From the NCBI RefSeq assembly GCF_900111315.1, contig NZ_FOGU01000002.1:310001-374000 (forward strand): a stretch of 64,000 nucleotides of DNA, read 5' to 3'. Position 1 is the first letter of the stretch. Every line of letters begins with the position of its first letter. The translations under genes were made by a program, and so were the position numbers. The notes under the pieces were generated by a model. The model made no database searches, had not been told where the DNA came from, and saw only the letters and a program-made list of their open reading frames with translations. Shown in pieces: positions 8,314 through 18,143 of this stretch. This DNA is from Tranquillimonas rosea (GTDB lineage Bacteria; Pseudomonadota; Alphaproteobacteria; Rhodobacterales; Rhodobacteraceae).

Positions 8314-9341
8314 GGCAGGGCCCAGCCGCCGTGCAGCGACAGCGCGACCTGCTCGCCCGCGGTCATCCTCCGGCGCGAGGCGACGGGCAGGGGGTCCGCG
8401 ATCCCGTCAACCGACACACGTCCCTCCCAGCCGCCACCCCGGTAGAAGGCGGCGTCGATCCGCCCCGACAGCGGCCCGGTGCCGAGCGTCAGGTCGGTCG
8501 CGCGCAGGACGATCTGGCCCGCACCGCCGTTCAGTCCCTCGGGCGCGGTCACCGGAACCCGGAGCGGGCCCAGGTCGGCGTGCCAGCCGGCCTCGTGGCG
8601 CAGGGTCGCGGGCACGACGGCGGCCTGTCCGATGAACCGGGCGACCTCGGCCGTTGCCGGGCGGTCGTGGATCTCCTGCGGCGGAGCGACCTGCAGGAAC
8701 CGGCCTTCGGACATCACCGCGATCCGGTCGGCGAGGGCCATCGCCTCGCGCTGATCGTGGGTGATGTAGATCGAGGTGACGCCGGTCTTGCGGTGGAACT
8801 CGGCGATCTCGGCCTCCATCCGGCCGCGGAGGTGCGGGTCCAGATTGGCGAGCGGCTCGTCCATCAGGACGGTTCGCGCCCCGCCGGCGAGGCACCGCGC
8901 CAGCGCCACGCGCTGCCGCTGGCCGCCCGACAGCTCGGACGGCTTGCGCTCGGCAAGGGCCGAGAGATCCACGGTTTCGAGATGCGCGGTGGCCCCCTCG
9001 CGCGCAGCGCCGCGGCGCTGACCGGCGGATTCCAGCGGAAAGGCGACGTTGTCGCGGACGCTCATGTGCGGCCAGAGGGCGTAGGATTGAAAGACCACGC
9101 CGACCGAGCGGTCCTCGGGCGGGACATGGCGGCCGGGCCCCGACACGGTGTCTGCCCCCAGAGCAATCTCGCCGGAATCGAGCGTCTCGAGCCCGGCGAT
9201 AAGGCGGAGAAGCGTGGACTTGCCGCAGCCCGAAGGGCCGAGCACGACGACGAACTCGCCCTGGGTCGCGTCAAGGTCGACACCGTCGACCGCCGGGTGA
9301 TCGCCGAACGTCTTGCATGCGCCGCTGATGCGAACCGACAT
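8310..9341 (-). CDS. ABC transporter ATP-binding protein (FbpC/PotA-like)
   Basis: Cytoplasmic ATPase of a binding-protein-dependent importer, 343 residues. In order: Walker A GPSGCGKST near residue 34, Q-loop VVFQSYALWPHMSVRDNVAF, signature LSGGQRQRVALA, Walker B TVLMDEPLANLD, switch His in ITHDQREAMALADRI, and a C-terminal TOBE/OB region from about residue 240. It almost certainly powers the permease at 6610-8313, but it is transcribed towards it from its own promoter. Separate transcription would let the cell set the ATPase level apart from the binding protein and permease (inference). Confidence 0.93.
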   Translation of the reverse strand: MSVRISGACKTFGDHPAVDGVDLDATQGEFVVVLGPSGCGKSTLLRLIAGLETLDSGEIALGADTVSGPGRHVPPEDRSVGVVFQSYALWPHMSVRDNVAFPLESAGQRRGAAREGATAHLETVDLSALAERKPSELSGGQRQRVALARCLAGGARTVLMDEPLANLDPHLRGRMEAEIAEFHRKTGVTSIYITHDQREAMALADRIAVMSEGRFLQVAPPQEIHDRPATAEVARFIGQAAVVPATLRHEAGWHADLGPLRVPVTAPEGLNGGAGQIVLRATDLTLGTGPLSGRIDAAFYRGGGWEGRVSVDGIADPLPVASRRRMTAGEQVALSLHGGWALP

Positions 9342-9438
9342 CCTGCCCTCCGTGGTGGCCTTGCGCTCGCGATTAGCCGCGGGGTCGCGCCCTCACAAGC
9401 GCGGGCGGCGCTCTGTCACGGAAGTTTCACGGAAGCGC

Positions 9439-10302
9439 TCAGCTAAAGCGGGGAAAGCCGAACAGAGCTTCGGGGTTGTCGACCAGCGCCTGCCGCCGCG
9501 CCTCGTCCGAGGGGAACCACGACAGGACAGTATCGGTGAGCGCGCGGTCGTCGGGATAATCCTCGGTCGCCTTGGCAAGGTTGTGCGGCCAGTTCGTGCC
9601 CCAGACGATGCGCTGTGGCGCGAAGGCGGCCATCTCGCGCGCGACGTCGGCGATGTCGGTATAGTCGGGCGGTCCGCTCTTGCTGGATTCGTAGCAGCCG
9701 GCAAACTTGAACCAGCAGTTCCCGGTATCGACGAGCCGCTTGATCGCCGCCACGCGCCCAGGCGTGGGGCCGTCGAAGATCTTGGCGTGGTGGTCGAGGA
9801 TCCACGGCACGTCCAGCTTGGCGAGCCGCGGCTCGAGCTCTTCGATGCGCGAGCCGTCGAACTGCACCGTCATCATCCAGCCATGCGCCTTGGCCCGCGC
9901 GGCAACGTCCTCGAGCGCGTCCAGCCCGACGGCGCCACCGGGCAGATCCATCACGCGGGCGCCGACGACGCCGGCATCGGACAGCCGGGTCATCTCGGCG
10001 TCGTCGGTGTCACCGTCGATGACGGCCACGCCGCGGGCGACATCGCCCATCTCGGCCAGGCAGGCGATGACGTTGCCGTTGTCGCGCTGCTGGGCGTTGC
10101 CCTGGGTGATCACGACCCGGTCGATGCCAAGCCAGTCCATCACCTGACGGTACTGCTGCGGCGTCGGCAGGTCGCCGGCGGGGTTCGGCGGGCCGCCGGG
10201 CTGCGCGGGAAAGCCCGGCATGTACATGTGCATCTGCGTGTCCACCGTGCCGGCGGGCAGGGTGACGGCGGGCTTGGGCCCTGTGAGGGTGCGGGTCAGC
10301 AT
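9439..10302 (-). CDS. gli: D-galactarolactone isomerase
   Basis: Amidohydrolase-superfamily enzyme, 287 residues, that interconverts aldaro-1,5-lactone and aldaro-1,4-lactone in the oxidative hexuronate pathway. The sequence follows the Agrobacterium Gli pattern from memory: VDTQMHMYMPGFPA (first metal-ligand-like strand), WLGIDRVVITQGNAQQRDNG, VGARVMDLPGGAV, VQFDGS, FKFAGCYESS and RIVWGTNWPHN. The gci gene ends 6 nt upstream of its ATG, so it is cotranscribed with gci and kdgD. A 2-pyrone-4,6-dicarboxylate hydrolase would be the main alternative by superfamily, but the neighbours and motifs favour Gli. Confidence 0.9.
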   Translation of the reverse strand: MLTRTLTGPKPAVTLPAGTVDTQMHMYMPGFPAQPGGPPNPAGDLPTPQQYRQVMDWLGIDRVVITQGNAQQRDNGNVIACLAEMGDVARGVAVIDGDTDDAEMTRLSDAGVVGARVMDLPGGAVGLDALEDVAARAKAHGWMMTVQFDGSRIEELEPRLAKLDVPWILDHHAKIFDGPTPGRVAAIKRLVDTGNCWFKFAGCYESSKSGPPDYTDIADVAREMAAFAPQRIVWGTNWPHNLAKATEDYPDDRALTDTVLSWFPSDEARRQALVDNPEALFGFPRFS

Positions 10303-10308
10303 GGGGTA

Positions 10309-12377
<2,069 letters not shown>

Positions 12378-12379
12378 TC

Positions 12380-12422
12380 AGCTAGCAAGCATGTCCAGCA
12401 GAAGTCAAGATTTGTATGACAA
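12380..12422 (-). promoter_or_regulatory. kdgD promoter with FadR-type operator
   Basis: On the minus strand TTGACT (12408-12403) and CTAGCT (12385-12380) are 17 nt apart, placing the start of transcription about 30 nt before kdgD. Immediately upstream of the -35 box is TTGTCATACAA (12422-12412), which fits the T-x-GT-xxx-AC-x-A pattern known for FadR-subfamily GntR regulators. It abuts the stop codon of the regulator gene. An almost identical site lies before the TRAP operon (13216-13226). Confidence 0.6.
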
Positions 12423-13151
12423 CTAGCGCTTCGCCCGCAATAACTCACGGTAGCGTCCCTGAGATTTCTTCAGGTGCCCGCGCATCGCCTCGCGCGCGCG
12501 CTCGGGTTCGCCCGCACTGATCGCCTCGGCGATCGACAGGTGCTCGGCCGAGATCATCTCGATATAGTCGGTGGGGCTTCTCGTGCCGTTCTCGGCCTGC
12601 AGCGCGGCGCGCGGAATCATCGAGACCCCAAGCGCTTCGAGAAATTCGCGGAAGCGCGGATTGTTGGTCGCATCGGCGATGGCGAGGTGAAAGGCAAGGT
12701 CGGCCTCGGTTGTCGGGCGGCCCTCTGCCATCCCCTCTCGCACGGCCAGTTCGGCGGCGAAAATCGTCTCTTCCTGGGCGGGCGAGTGCCGCAGCGCGGC
12801 AAGGGCGGCGGCCTCCATCTCGACCGCGACGCGCAGCTCAAGCATTTCGATTATCGAGGAAATCTTCTCGTAATCCGCGATCTCGAAAAGGCCCGGCGGA
12901 TCCGGCGGAGGCTGCAGGACGAACACGCCGGCGCCCTGGCGCGGCTCGACAAGGCCGTCGGCCCTGAGGCCGGCGATCGCCTCGCGGACGACGGTGCGGC
13001 TGACGTCGAACCGTTCGGTGAGGCGGGCTTCGGAGGGCAGCCTGTCGCCGGGCACGAAGCGGCCCGACGTGATCTCGTCGCGCAGGGCGGACACCAGGGT
13101 GGCCACAAGGTTTCGCCGGCCGCCGGTCTTCGCGGTCTCGCCACGCTCCAT
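12423..13151 (-). CDS. FadR-subfamily GntR regulator of the uronate locus
   Basis: Transcriptional regulator, 242 residues. The winged helix-turn-helix covers residues 12-80 (LRDEITSGRFVPGDRLPSEA, then RFDVSRTVVREAIAGLRADG). The FCD ligand-binding domain covers about 95-230, with metal-ligand-type positions in DLAFHLAIADATNN and SAEHLSIAEAI. It lies between the leftward catabolic operon and the rightward transport operon. Matching TTGTCATACAW sites precede both, so it most likely controls both and is released by a pathway intermediate (inference). The start at 13151 has GGAGGAG just upstream. Confidence 0.9.
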   Translation of the reverse strand: MERGETAKTGGRRNLVATLVSALRDEITSGRFVPGDRLPSEARLTERFDVSRTVVREAIAGLRADGLVEPRQGAGVFVLQPPPDPPGLFEIADYEKISSIIEMLELRVAVEMEAAALAALRHSPAQEETIFAAELAVREGMAEGRPTTEADLAFHLAIADATNNPRFREFLEALGVSMIPRAALQAENGTRSPTDYIEMISAEHLSIAEAISAGEPERAREAMRGHLKKSQGRYRELLRAKR

Positions 13152-13195
13152 TCAGATGTCCTCCTCCCGATGTCTCGGTGAGTTCATCGTATCTG

Positions 13196-13226
13196 TTGAC
13201 TCGTGCCGGTGCAACTTGTCATACAT
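13196..13226 (+). promoter_or_regulatory. TRAP-operon promoter overlapped by FadR-type operator
   Basis: TTGACT at 13196-13201 is a good -35 box. The region 18 nt downstream, where the -10 should lie, is covered by TTGTCATACAT (13216-13226), which differs at one base from the site in front of kdgD. A protein bound here would block RNA polymerase. The dctP ATG follows at 13253 after GGGAGGAG. Confidence 0.55.
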
Positions 13227-13252
13227 ATCCGCATTAACGGGAGGAGACACAC

Positions 13253-14239
13253 ATGACTGTTATGAGCATTCTTCGCGCAGGCGCCGCCATCGGCGTGGTC
13301 ACCGGCATCCTGGCAGGGCCCGCGGCGGCGGAAACGTGGCGCGGCTGGAACATCCACCCCGAGGACTATCCCAACGGCGTGGCACTGGATTCCTTCGCCG
13401 AGGCGGTCGCCGAGGGGACCGAGGGCCGGATCGAGCCCGAAGTCTACCACAACGGCGTCCTCGGCGCGCAGCCCGACGCGATCGAGCAGCTGCGCACCGG
13501 CGGGCTCGACTTCGCGAACTTCAACATGGGGCCGATGGGACAGATCGTTCCCGAGACGAACGTGCTGTCGCTGCCGTTCATCTTCACCGACCTCGACCAC
13601 ATGCACAAGGTGATGGACGGCGAGATCGGCGAACGTTTCGCCGACGCACTGGCCGAGTACAACATCATCGCGCTGAGCTGGTTCGACAGCGGGTCGCGCA
13701 GCTTCTACAATACGCAGCGCCCGATCGAGACGCCGGCCGACATGGACGGTCTGAAGTTCCGCGTGATGAACAACGACCTGTATGTCGACATGGTCGACCA
13801 GCTGGGCGGCAACGCGACGCCCATGGCCTATTCCGAGGTCTACCAGTCGCTGCGCACCGGCGTGATCGACGGCGCCGAGAACAACTGGCCGTCCTTCGAC
13901 AGCTCGAACCACTTCGAGGTCGCGCAGTACTACTCGATCACCAACCACCTCATCATCCCCGAGTGCATCTGCATCTCGGCGCAGACGTGGGAAAACACCT
14001 CGGACGAGGACAAGGAGATCGTCCGCCAGGCCGCGGTCGAGGCGGCCGAAGAGCAGCGCCAGCTCTGGGCCGAGCGCTCCGAGCAGTCGCGCCAGAAGGT
14101 CGAGGAAGCCGGCGTCGCGGTGAACGAGGTGCAGGATCCGGCGGCATTCCAGGAAGCGATGCAGCCGGTCTACGACGCCTTCGTCGAAGAGAACCCCGAG
14201 CTGGAGTCGCTCGTCTCCGACATCCAGGAAACGAAGTGA
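13253..14239 (+). CDS. dctP: TRAP transporter substrate-binding protein, probable uronate binder
   Basis: Periplasmic DctP-family protein, 328 residues, with a signal peptide of about 26 residues ending GPAAA. Family features include NFNMGPMGQ, PETNVLSLPFIF, the ligand-arginine strand GLKFRVMNN, and VIDGAENNWPSF near residue 205. It captures the organic acid and delivers it to the DctQ/DctM membrane pair that follows. The location beside uronate dehydrogenase and galactarolactone enzymes argues for D-galacturonate or D-glucuronate as ligand; the sequence alone does not fix the sugar. An excellent Shine-Dalgarno precedes the ATG. Confidence 0.92.
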   Translation: MTVMSILRAGAAIGVVTGILAGPAAAETWRGWNIHPEDYPNGVALDSFAEAVAEGTEGRIEPEVYHNGVLGAQPDAIEQLRTGGLDFANFNMGPMGQIVPETNVLSLPFIFTDLDHMHKVMDGEIGERFADALAEYNIIALSWFDSGSRSFYNTQRPIETPADMDGLKFRVMNNDLYVDMVDQLGGNATPMAYSEVYQSLRTGVIDGAENNWPSFDSSNHFEVAQYYSITNHLIIPECICISAQTWENTSDEDKEIVRQAAVEAAEEQRQLWAERSEQSRQKVEEAGVAVNEVQDPAAFQEAMQPVYDAFVEENPELESLVSDIQETK

Positions 14240-14297
14240 CACCGCGGTCGGGCGGCGCATCCGCCGCCCGGCCCGTGCAGCAGGTCGAGGAGGGGAC

Positions 14298-14810
14298 ATG
14301 AAACCGATGTCCGAACAGGCCACGGGACCGCTGGGCCGCGCGCTGGATCTTCTGGCGCGCGCCTGCATGCTGGTGGCCGGTGTGCAGATCGTCCTGCTGA
14401 TCGCCGTCTTCGGATGGCTCGTATTCGGCCGCTACATCCTGAACGACACGCCCACATGGGTCGAACAGCTGGCGCTGGTGCTGGTCGCGTGGATCACGTT
14501 CCTCGGCGCCGCCGCCGGTGTCTGGACCCGCTCGCACCTGTCGATCGAGTTCGTGCGCGAGGCGATGCCCCGCGTCATCGGCGTGCCGCTACACTGGCTC
14601 GGCGTGTTCGGCATGATCGTCTTCGGCGCATGCCTCGCATGGCAGGGATGGGGGCTGACGACCTCTACCTGGAGCCGCTCGATCCCGATGCTGGGCATAG
14701 CCGAGGGCTGGCGCGCGCTTCCCATGGCGATCTGCGGTGTGCTCACCGTGGTGTTCTCGGCCTATCATCTCGCCGGTCTCTTGCCCGGCCGCACCGTGCA
14801 TCAGGAGTGA
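14298..14810 (+). CDS. dctQ: TRAP transporter small permease (DctQ)
   Basis: Small membrane subunit of the TRAP transporter, 170 residues with four hydrophobic segments. The family motif FGRYILNDTPTWVEQLALVL lies near residue 45, followed by WITFLGAAAGVWTRSHLSIE. It pairs with the large permease that begins 4 nt after its stop codon. GGAGG upstream of the ATG at 14298 supports the start. Confidence 0.92.
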   Translation: MKPMSEQATGPLGRALDLLARACMLVAGVQIVLLIAVFGWLVFGRYILNDTPTWVEQLALVLVAWITFLGAAAGVWTRSHLSIEFVREAMPRVIGVPLHWLGVFGMIVFGACLAWQGWGLTTSTWSRSIPMLGIAEGWRALPMAICGVLTVVFSAYHLAGLLPGRTVHQE

Positions 14811-14814
14811 CCCT

Positions 14815-16095
14815 GTGGGCCTGACCATTCTGTTCGGTATCTTCGCGCTCGGCCTGCTGACCGGCATGCCGGTGGCGTTCGCGCTCGGTCTCGCCACGGT
14901 GGGCGGCTTCGTCTACGAAGGCCTGCCGCTGCTGATCGGCTTCCAACGCATCCTCTCCGGCGTCTCCGTCTTTTCGCTGCTGGCGATCCCGTTCTTCATC
15001 TTCGCGGGCGAGCTGATGCTCCAGGGCGGCATCGCGGGCCGCCTCGTCCGGCTGGCGAGTTCGGCCGTGGGCTGGATGCGCGGCGGGCTGGGCCTCGTGA
15101 ACGTGTCCTCGTCGATGCTGTTCGGCGGCATCTCGGGCTCGGCGGTCGCCGACACCTCGGCGCTCGGCTCGATCCTGATGCCGGTGATGAAGGAAAAGGG
15201 CTACGACGCCGACTACGCGGTGAACGTCACCGTCAGCTCGTCGATCGCCGGCGTCGTGATCCCGCCCAGCCACAACATGATCCTGTTCGCCGTCGCGTCG
15301 GGCGGCGGCGTGTCGGTCTCGAGCCTGTTCATCGCCGGCGTGCTGCCCGGCATCCTGATGTGCCTGTGCCTCGGCCTCGTCGCCTGGATCATCGCCGTGC
15401 GCCGCGGCTACCCGGCCGAGCCCTTTCCCGGCTTCAAGTCGCTGGCCGTGTCCACCGTGGTCGCGCTGCCGGGTCTGATGACCGCGATCATCATCGTCGG
15501 CGGCGTGCTGTCGGGCGTGATGACGGTGACCGAATCCGGCGCGTTCGGCGCGATCTGGGCGATCCTCGTGACCGTCTTCGTCTACCGCGAACTGACCTGG
15601 CCGAAATTCGTGCGCGCCGTCACGCAGGCGGTGCGGACGACCTCGCTGGTGATGATCCTCGTCGCGACGGCGTCGTCCTTCGCCTATCTGCTGGCACTCT
15701 ACCGCGTCCCCGATCTTCTGGCCGAAAGCGTCACCACGCTGTCGGACAACCCGCTGGTCATCCTGCTGATGCTGAACGTGATCCTGCTGCTGCTGGGCAT
15801 GATCATGGACATGGCCGCGCTGATCCTGATCTGCACGCCGATCTTCCTGCCCGTGGTCACCGACCTGGGCATGGACCCGCTGCAGTTCGGCGTGATCCTG
15901 ATGATGAACCTCGGCCTGGGCCTGTGCACCCCGCCGGTCGGTGCCTGCCTCTTCGTCGGATGTGTCGTCGGCAACATCCGAATCGAGGAAGCGGTGCGCA
16001 CGATCTGGCCGTTCTACCTCGCCATCCTGGCCGCGTTGATGCTCGTGACGTACGTTCCGTTCTTCTCGATGTATCTGCCCGGCCTCATCGACTAG
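14815..16095 (+). CDS. dctM: TRAP transporter large permease (DctM)
   Basis: Sodium-coupled membrane subunit of the TRAP transporter, 426 residues with about twelve hydrophobic segments. Typical DctM motifs are ALGLATVGGF, IPFFIFAGELM, NVSSSMLFGGISGSAVADTS, VIPPSHNMILFAVASGG and LGLGLCTPPVG. The start is a GTG at 14815, set by AGGAG at 14803-14807; no ATG fits that spacing. The upstream dctQ stop is 4 nt away. Uronate dehydrogenase follows 14 nt after the stop, so uptake and the first oxidation step share one transcript. Confidence 0.94.
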   Translation: MGLTILFGIFALGLLTGMPVAFALGLATVGGFVYEGLPLLIGFQRILSGVSVFSLLAIPFFIFAGELMLQGGIAGRLVRLASSAVGWMRGGLGLVNVSSSMLFGGISGSAVADTSALGSILMPVMKEKGYDADYAVNVTVSSSIAGVVIPPSHNMILFAVASGGGVSVSSLFIAGVLPGILMCLCLGLVAWIIAVRRGYPAEPFPGFKSLAVSTVVALPGLMTAIIIVGGVLSGVMTVTESGAFGAIWAILVTVFVYRELTWPKFVRAVTQAVRTTSLVMILVATASSFAYLLALYRVPDLLAESVTTLSDNPLVILLMLNVILLLLGMIMDMAALILICTPIFLPVVTDLGMDPLQFGVILMMNLGLGLCTPPVGACLFVGCVVGNIRIEEAVRTIWPFYLAILAALMLVTYVPFFSMYLPGLID

Positions 16096-16109
16096 GAGAG
16101 ATCCCGAGC

Positions 16110-16904
16110 ATGGAAAGACTGCTGATCACCGGTGCCGCCGGCGGCCTCGGCCGCATGATGCGTGAGCGCCTGAGCCACGTCGCGACGAAACTGCGCCTGT
16201 CCGACATCGCCGATCTGGGCGAGGCCGGCCCGAATGAGGAACTGGTGCAATGCGACCTCGCCGACGAGGCCGCGGTGCACGACCTTGTTGCCGGCTGCGA
16301 CGGCATCGTGCATTTCGGCGGCGTTTCTGTCGAGGACCGCTTCGACAAGATCATGGCCGGCAACATCCAGGGGGTCTACAACCTCTACGAGGCGTGCCGC
16401 GCCAACGGGATGCCGCGCATTGTGTTCGCCAGCTCGAACCACACGATCGGCTTTCACCCGCAGGACCGCCACCTGACCGCGCACGACCCGATGAAGCCCG
16501 ACGGGCTCTACGGTGTGTCCAAGTGCTTTGGCGAGGCAATCGCCTCGATGTATCACTCGAAGTTCGGGCAGGAGACGGCGCTGGTCCGGATCGGCTCGTG
16601 CTTCCCGCGCCCCACGAACCACCGGATGCTGGCCACGTGGTTCAGCCCCGACGACTTCGTTTCGCTCATCGAGACGGTGTTCAACGTCCCTCGGCTAGGG
16701 TGCCCGGTGATCTGGGGCGTCTCGGACAACGACGAGATGTGGTGGGACAATTCCGCCGCGCGCTATCTGGGGTGGCGGCCCAAGGACAGCTCGTCGCGCT
16801 TCCGCGAGGAGGTCGAGGCAGAGAACGCGCGTCCCGCCCCCGACAGCCCCGACGCGCTGTGGCAGGGCGGCAAGTTCACCGCCGACCCGATCTATCGCGA
16901 CTGA
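16110..16904 (+). CDS. udh: Uronate dehydrogenase
   Basis: NAD-dependent SDR-family enzyme, 264 residues, that oxidises D-galacturonate or D-glucuronate to the aldaro-1,5-lactone. The N-terminal NAD loop is ITGAAGGLGRMMRERL, the aspartate of QCDLADEAAV binds adenine, and the catalytic Tyr/Lys are in LYGVSKCFGEAIA. FASSNHTIGF, ALVRIGSC and TWFSPDDFVSLIE match the Agrobacterium enzyme as I recall it. It closes the dctPQM-udh operon and is followed by a strong terminator. Its product is the substrate of gli and gci in the opposite arm. Confidence 0.93.
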   Translation: MERLLITGAAGGLGRMMRERLSHVATKLRLSDIADLGEAGPNEELVQCDLADEAAVHDLVAGCDGIVHFGGVSVEDRFDKIMAGNIQGVYNLYEACRANGMPRIVFASSNHTIGFHPQDRHLTAHDPMKPDGLYGVSKCFGEAIASMYHSKFGQETALVRIGSCFPRPTNHRMLATWFSPDDFVSLIETVFNVPRLGCPVIWGVSDNDEMWWDNSAARYLGWRPKDSSSRFREEVEAENARPAPDSPDALWQGGKFTADPIYRD

Positions 16905-16937
16905 GCACCGCGACCGACTGACGCATTAGCCTTTTCG

Positions 16938-16969
16938 GACCGCCCGGCGAGATGCCGGGCGGTCATTTT
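16938..16969 (+). terminator. Intrinsic terminator after the TRAP-udh operon
   Basis: Perfect 11-bp stem GACCGCCCGGC (16938-16948) and GCCGGGCGGTC (16954-16964) with a GAGAT loop, followed by ATTTTC. It lies 33 nt after the udh stop. Confidence 0.8.
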
Positions 16970-17048
16970 CGTGTGACTTGCCACGTCCGCGCACTGCTAC
17001 AGATGTGTGCCTCGTTTGATCTGCGGAAACCCGCGCAACGGGGGTGCC

Positions 17049-18143
17049 ATGGCGCTGAAGAAGGGAATCGGAATCGGTCTTGCGGTGGTCTTCGTCGCGG
17101 CGTGCGGCGCGGCCGGCGTCTGGGGCACCTCCGAGATCTTCGCCCTGGTGCGCCCGAGCGACGAGCAGGGAGGCGGCGAGCGCCCGCCCACCCGCGTCGA
17201 GGTGGCCCAGCCGCAGAGGGACAAGGTGCGCGACACCTTCCAGGCGGTCGGGTCGATCCGCGCCGTGCGCTCGATCGAGCTGCAACCACTGGCGTCGGGC
17301 CGCGTCACCGAGGTCGCGGTCGAGTCCGGCGAGCGCGTCGAAGAGGGCGACCTGATCTTCGCGCTGGATGACCGCGCGGCGCAGGCGGCACTGCAGGAGG
17401 CCGAGGCGACGCTGAGCGAGGCCGAGTCCGAGTTCAGCCGCGTGCAGGAGCTCGCCACCGAGAACGTCAGCGCCGAGGCGCAACTGGAAGAGGCCCGCGC
17501 CGGATATCGCCGCGCTCAGGCCGCCGTGGCGACGGCCGAGGCGACGCTGGACGACCGGCGGCTGAGCGCGCCATTCTCGGGCGTCCTCGGCCTGGTCGAT
17601 ATCGACCCCGGCGAGCGGGTCGATACGTCGATGTCGTTCTCCTCGCTCGACGACATCTCGACCGTCGAGGCGCAGTTCTCGGTGCCGGAACGGTACTATG
17701 CCCGGGCCGAGGTAGGGCAGCAGGTTATCCTGAACGGCTCGGTCTACGATCGCGAGTTCGAGGGCGAGGTGTCGGTCAAGGCGCCGCGCGTCGATGCCAA
17801 CTCGCGCAGCTTCACCCTGCGCGTCCGGGTGCCGAACGAGGACCGCGCGCTGACCGACGGCATGTTCATGACAGCGACCCTCGTGTTCGAGACCTATGAG
17901 GCGCTGACCCTGCCGGATGACGCGATCATCAGCGAGGGCAGCGCGACCTATGTCTACACCGTCTCCGACGGCAATGCCGCCCGCACGCCCGTCAGCCTCG
18001 GCAGCCGCAACGACGGCCGCACCGAGATCACCGACGGCGTCTCGGCCGACTCGCGCGTCGTCATCACCGGCTATGACCGGCTGAGCGACGGTGCGCCGGT
18101 TCAGGTCGCCGACGGCGAGGCCCCGCAGGAGGCCCTGAATTGA
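17049..18143 (+). CDS. RND efflux periplasmic adaptor (membrane fusion protein), system 1
   Basis: Adaptor linking an RND pump to an outer-membrane channel, 364 residues. One N-terminal hydrophobic anchor (residues 5-22) is followed by the lipoyl half-motif LQPLASGRVTEVAVESGERV, an alpha hairpin (about residues 95-165), the second lipoyl half with SAPFSGVLGLVDIDPGERV, and beta-barrel/proximal domains. The start ATG at 17049 is chosen because the hydrophobic anchor follows at once; the preceding run of G is a modest ribosome site. The permease gene begins inside its stop codon. No outer-membrane factor gene is nearby. Confidence 0.92.
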   Translation: MALKKGIGIGLAVVFVAACGAAGVWGTSEIFALVRPSDEQGGGERPPTRVEVAQPQRDKVRDTFQAVGSIRAVRSIELQPLASGRVTEVAVESGERVEEGDLIFALDDRAAQAALQEAEATLSEAESEFSRVQELATENVSAEAQLEEARAGYRRAQAAVATAEATLDDRRLSAPFSGVLGLVDIDPGERVDTSMSFSSLDDISTVEAQFSVPERYYARAEVGQQVILNGSVYDREFEGEVSVKAPRVDANSRSFTLRVRVPNEDRALTDGMFMTATLVFETYEALTLPDDAIISEGSATYVYTVSDGNAARTPVSLGSRNDGRTEITDGVSADSRVVITGYDRLSDGAPVQVADGEAPQEALN

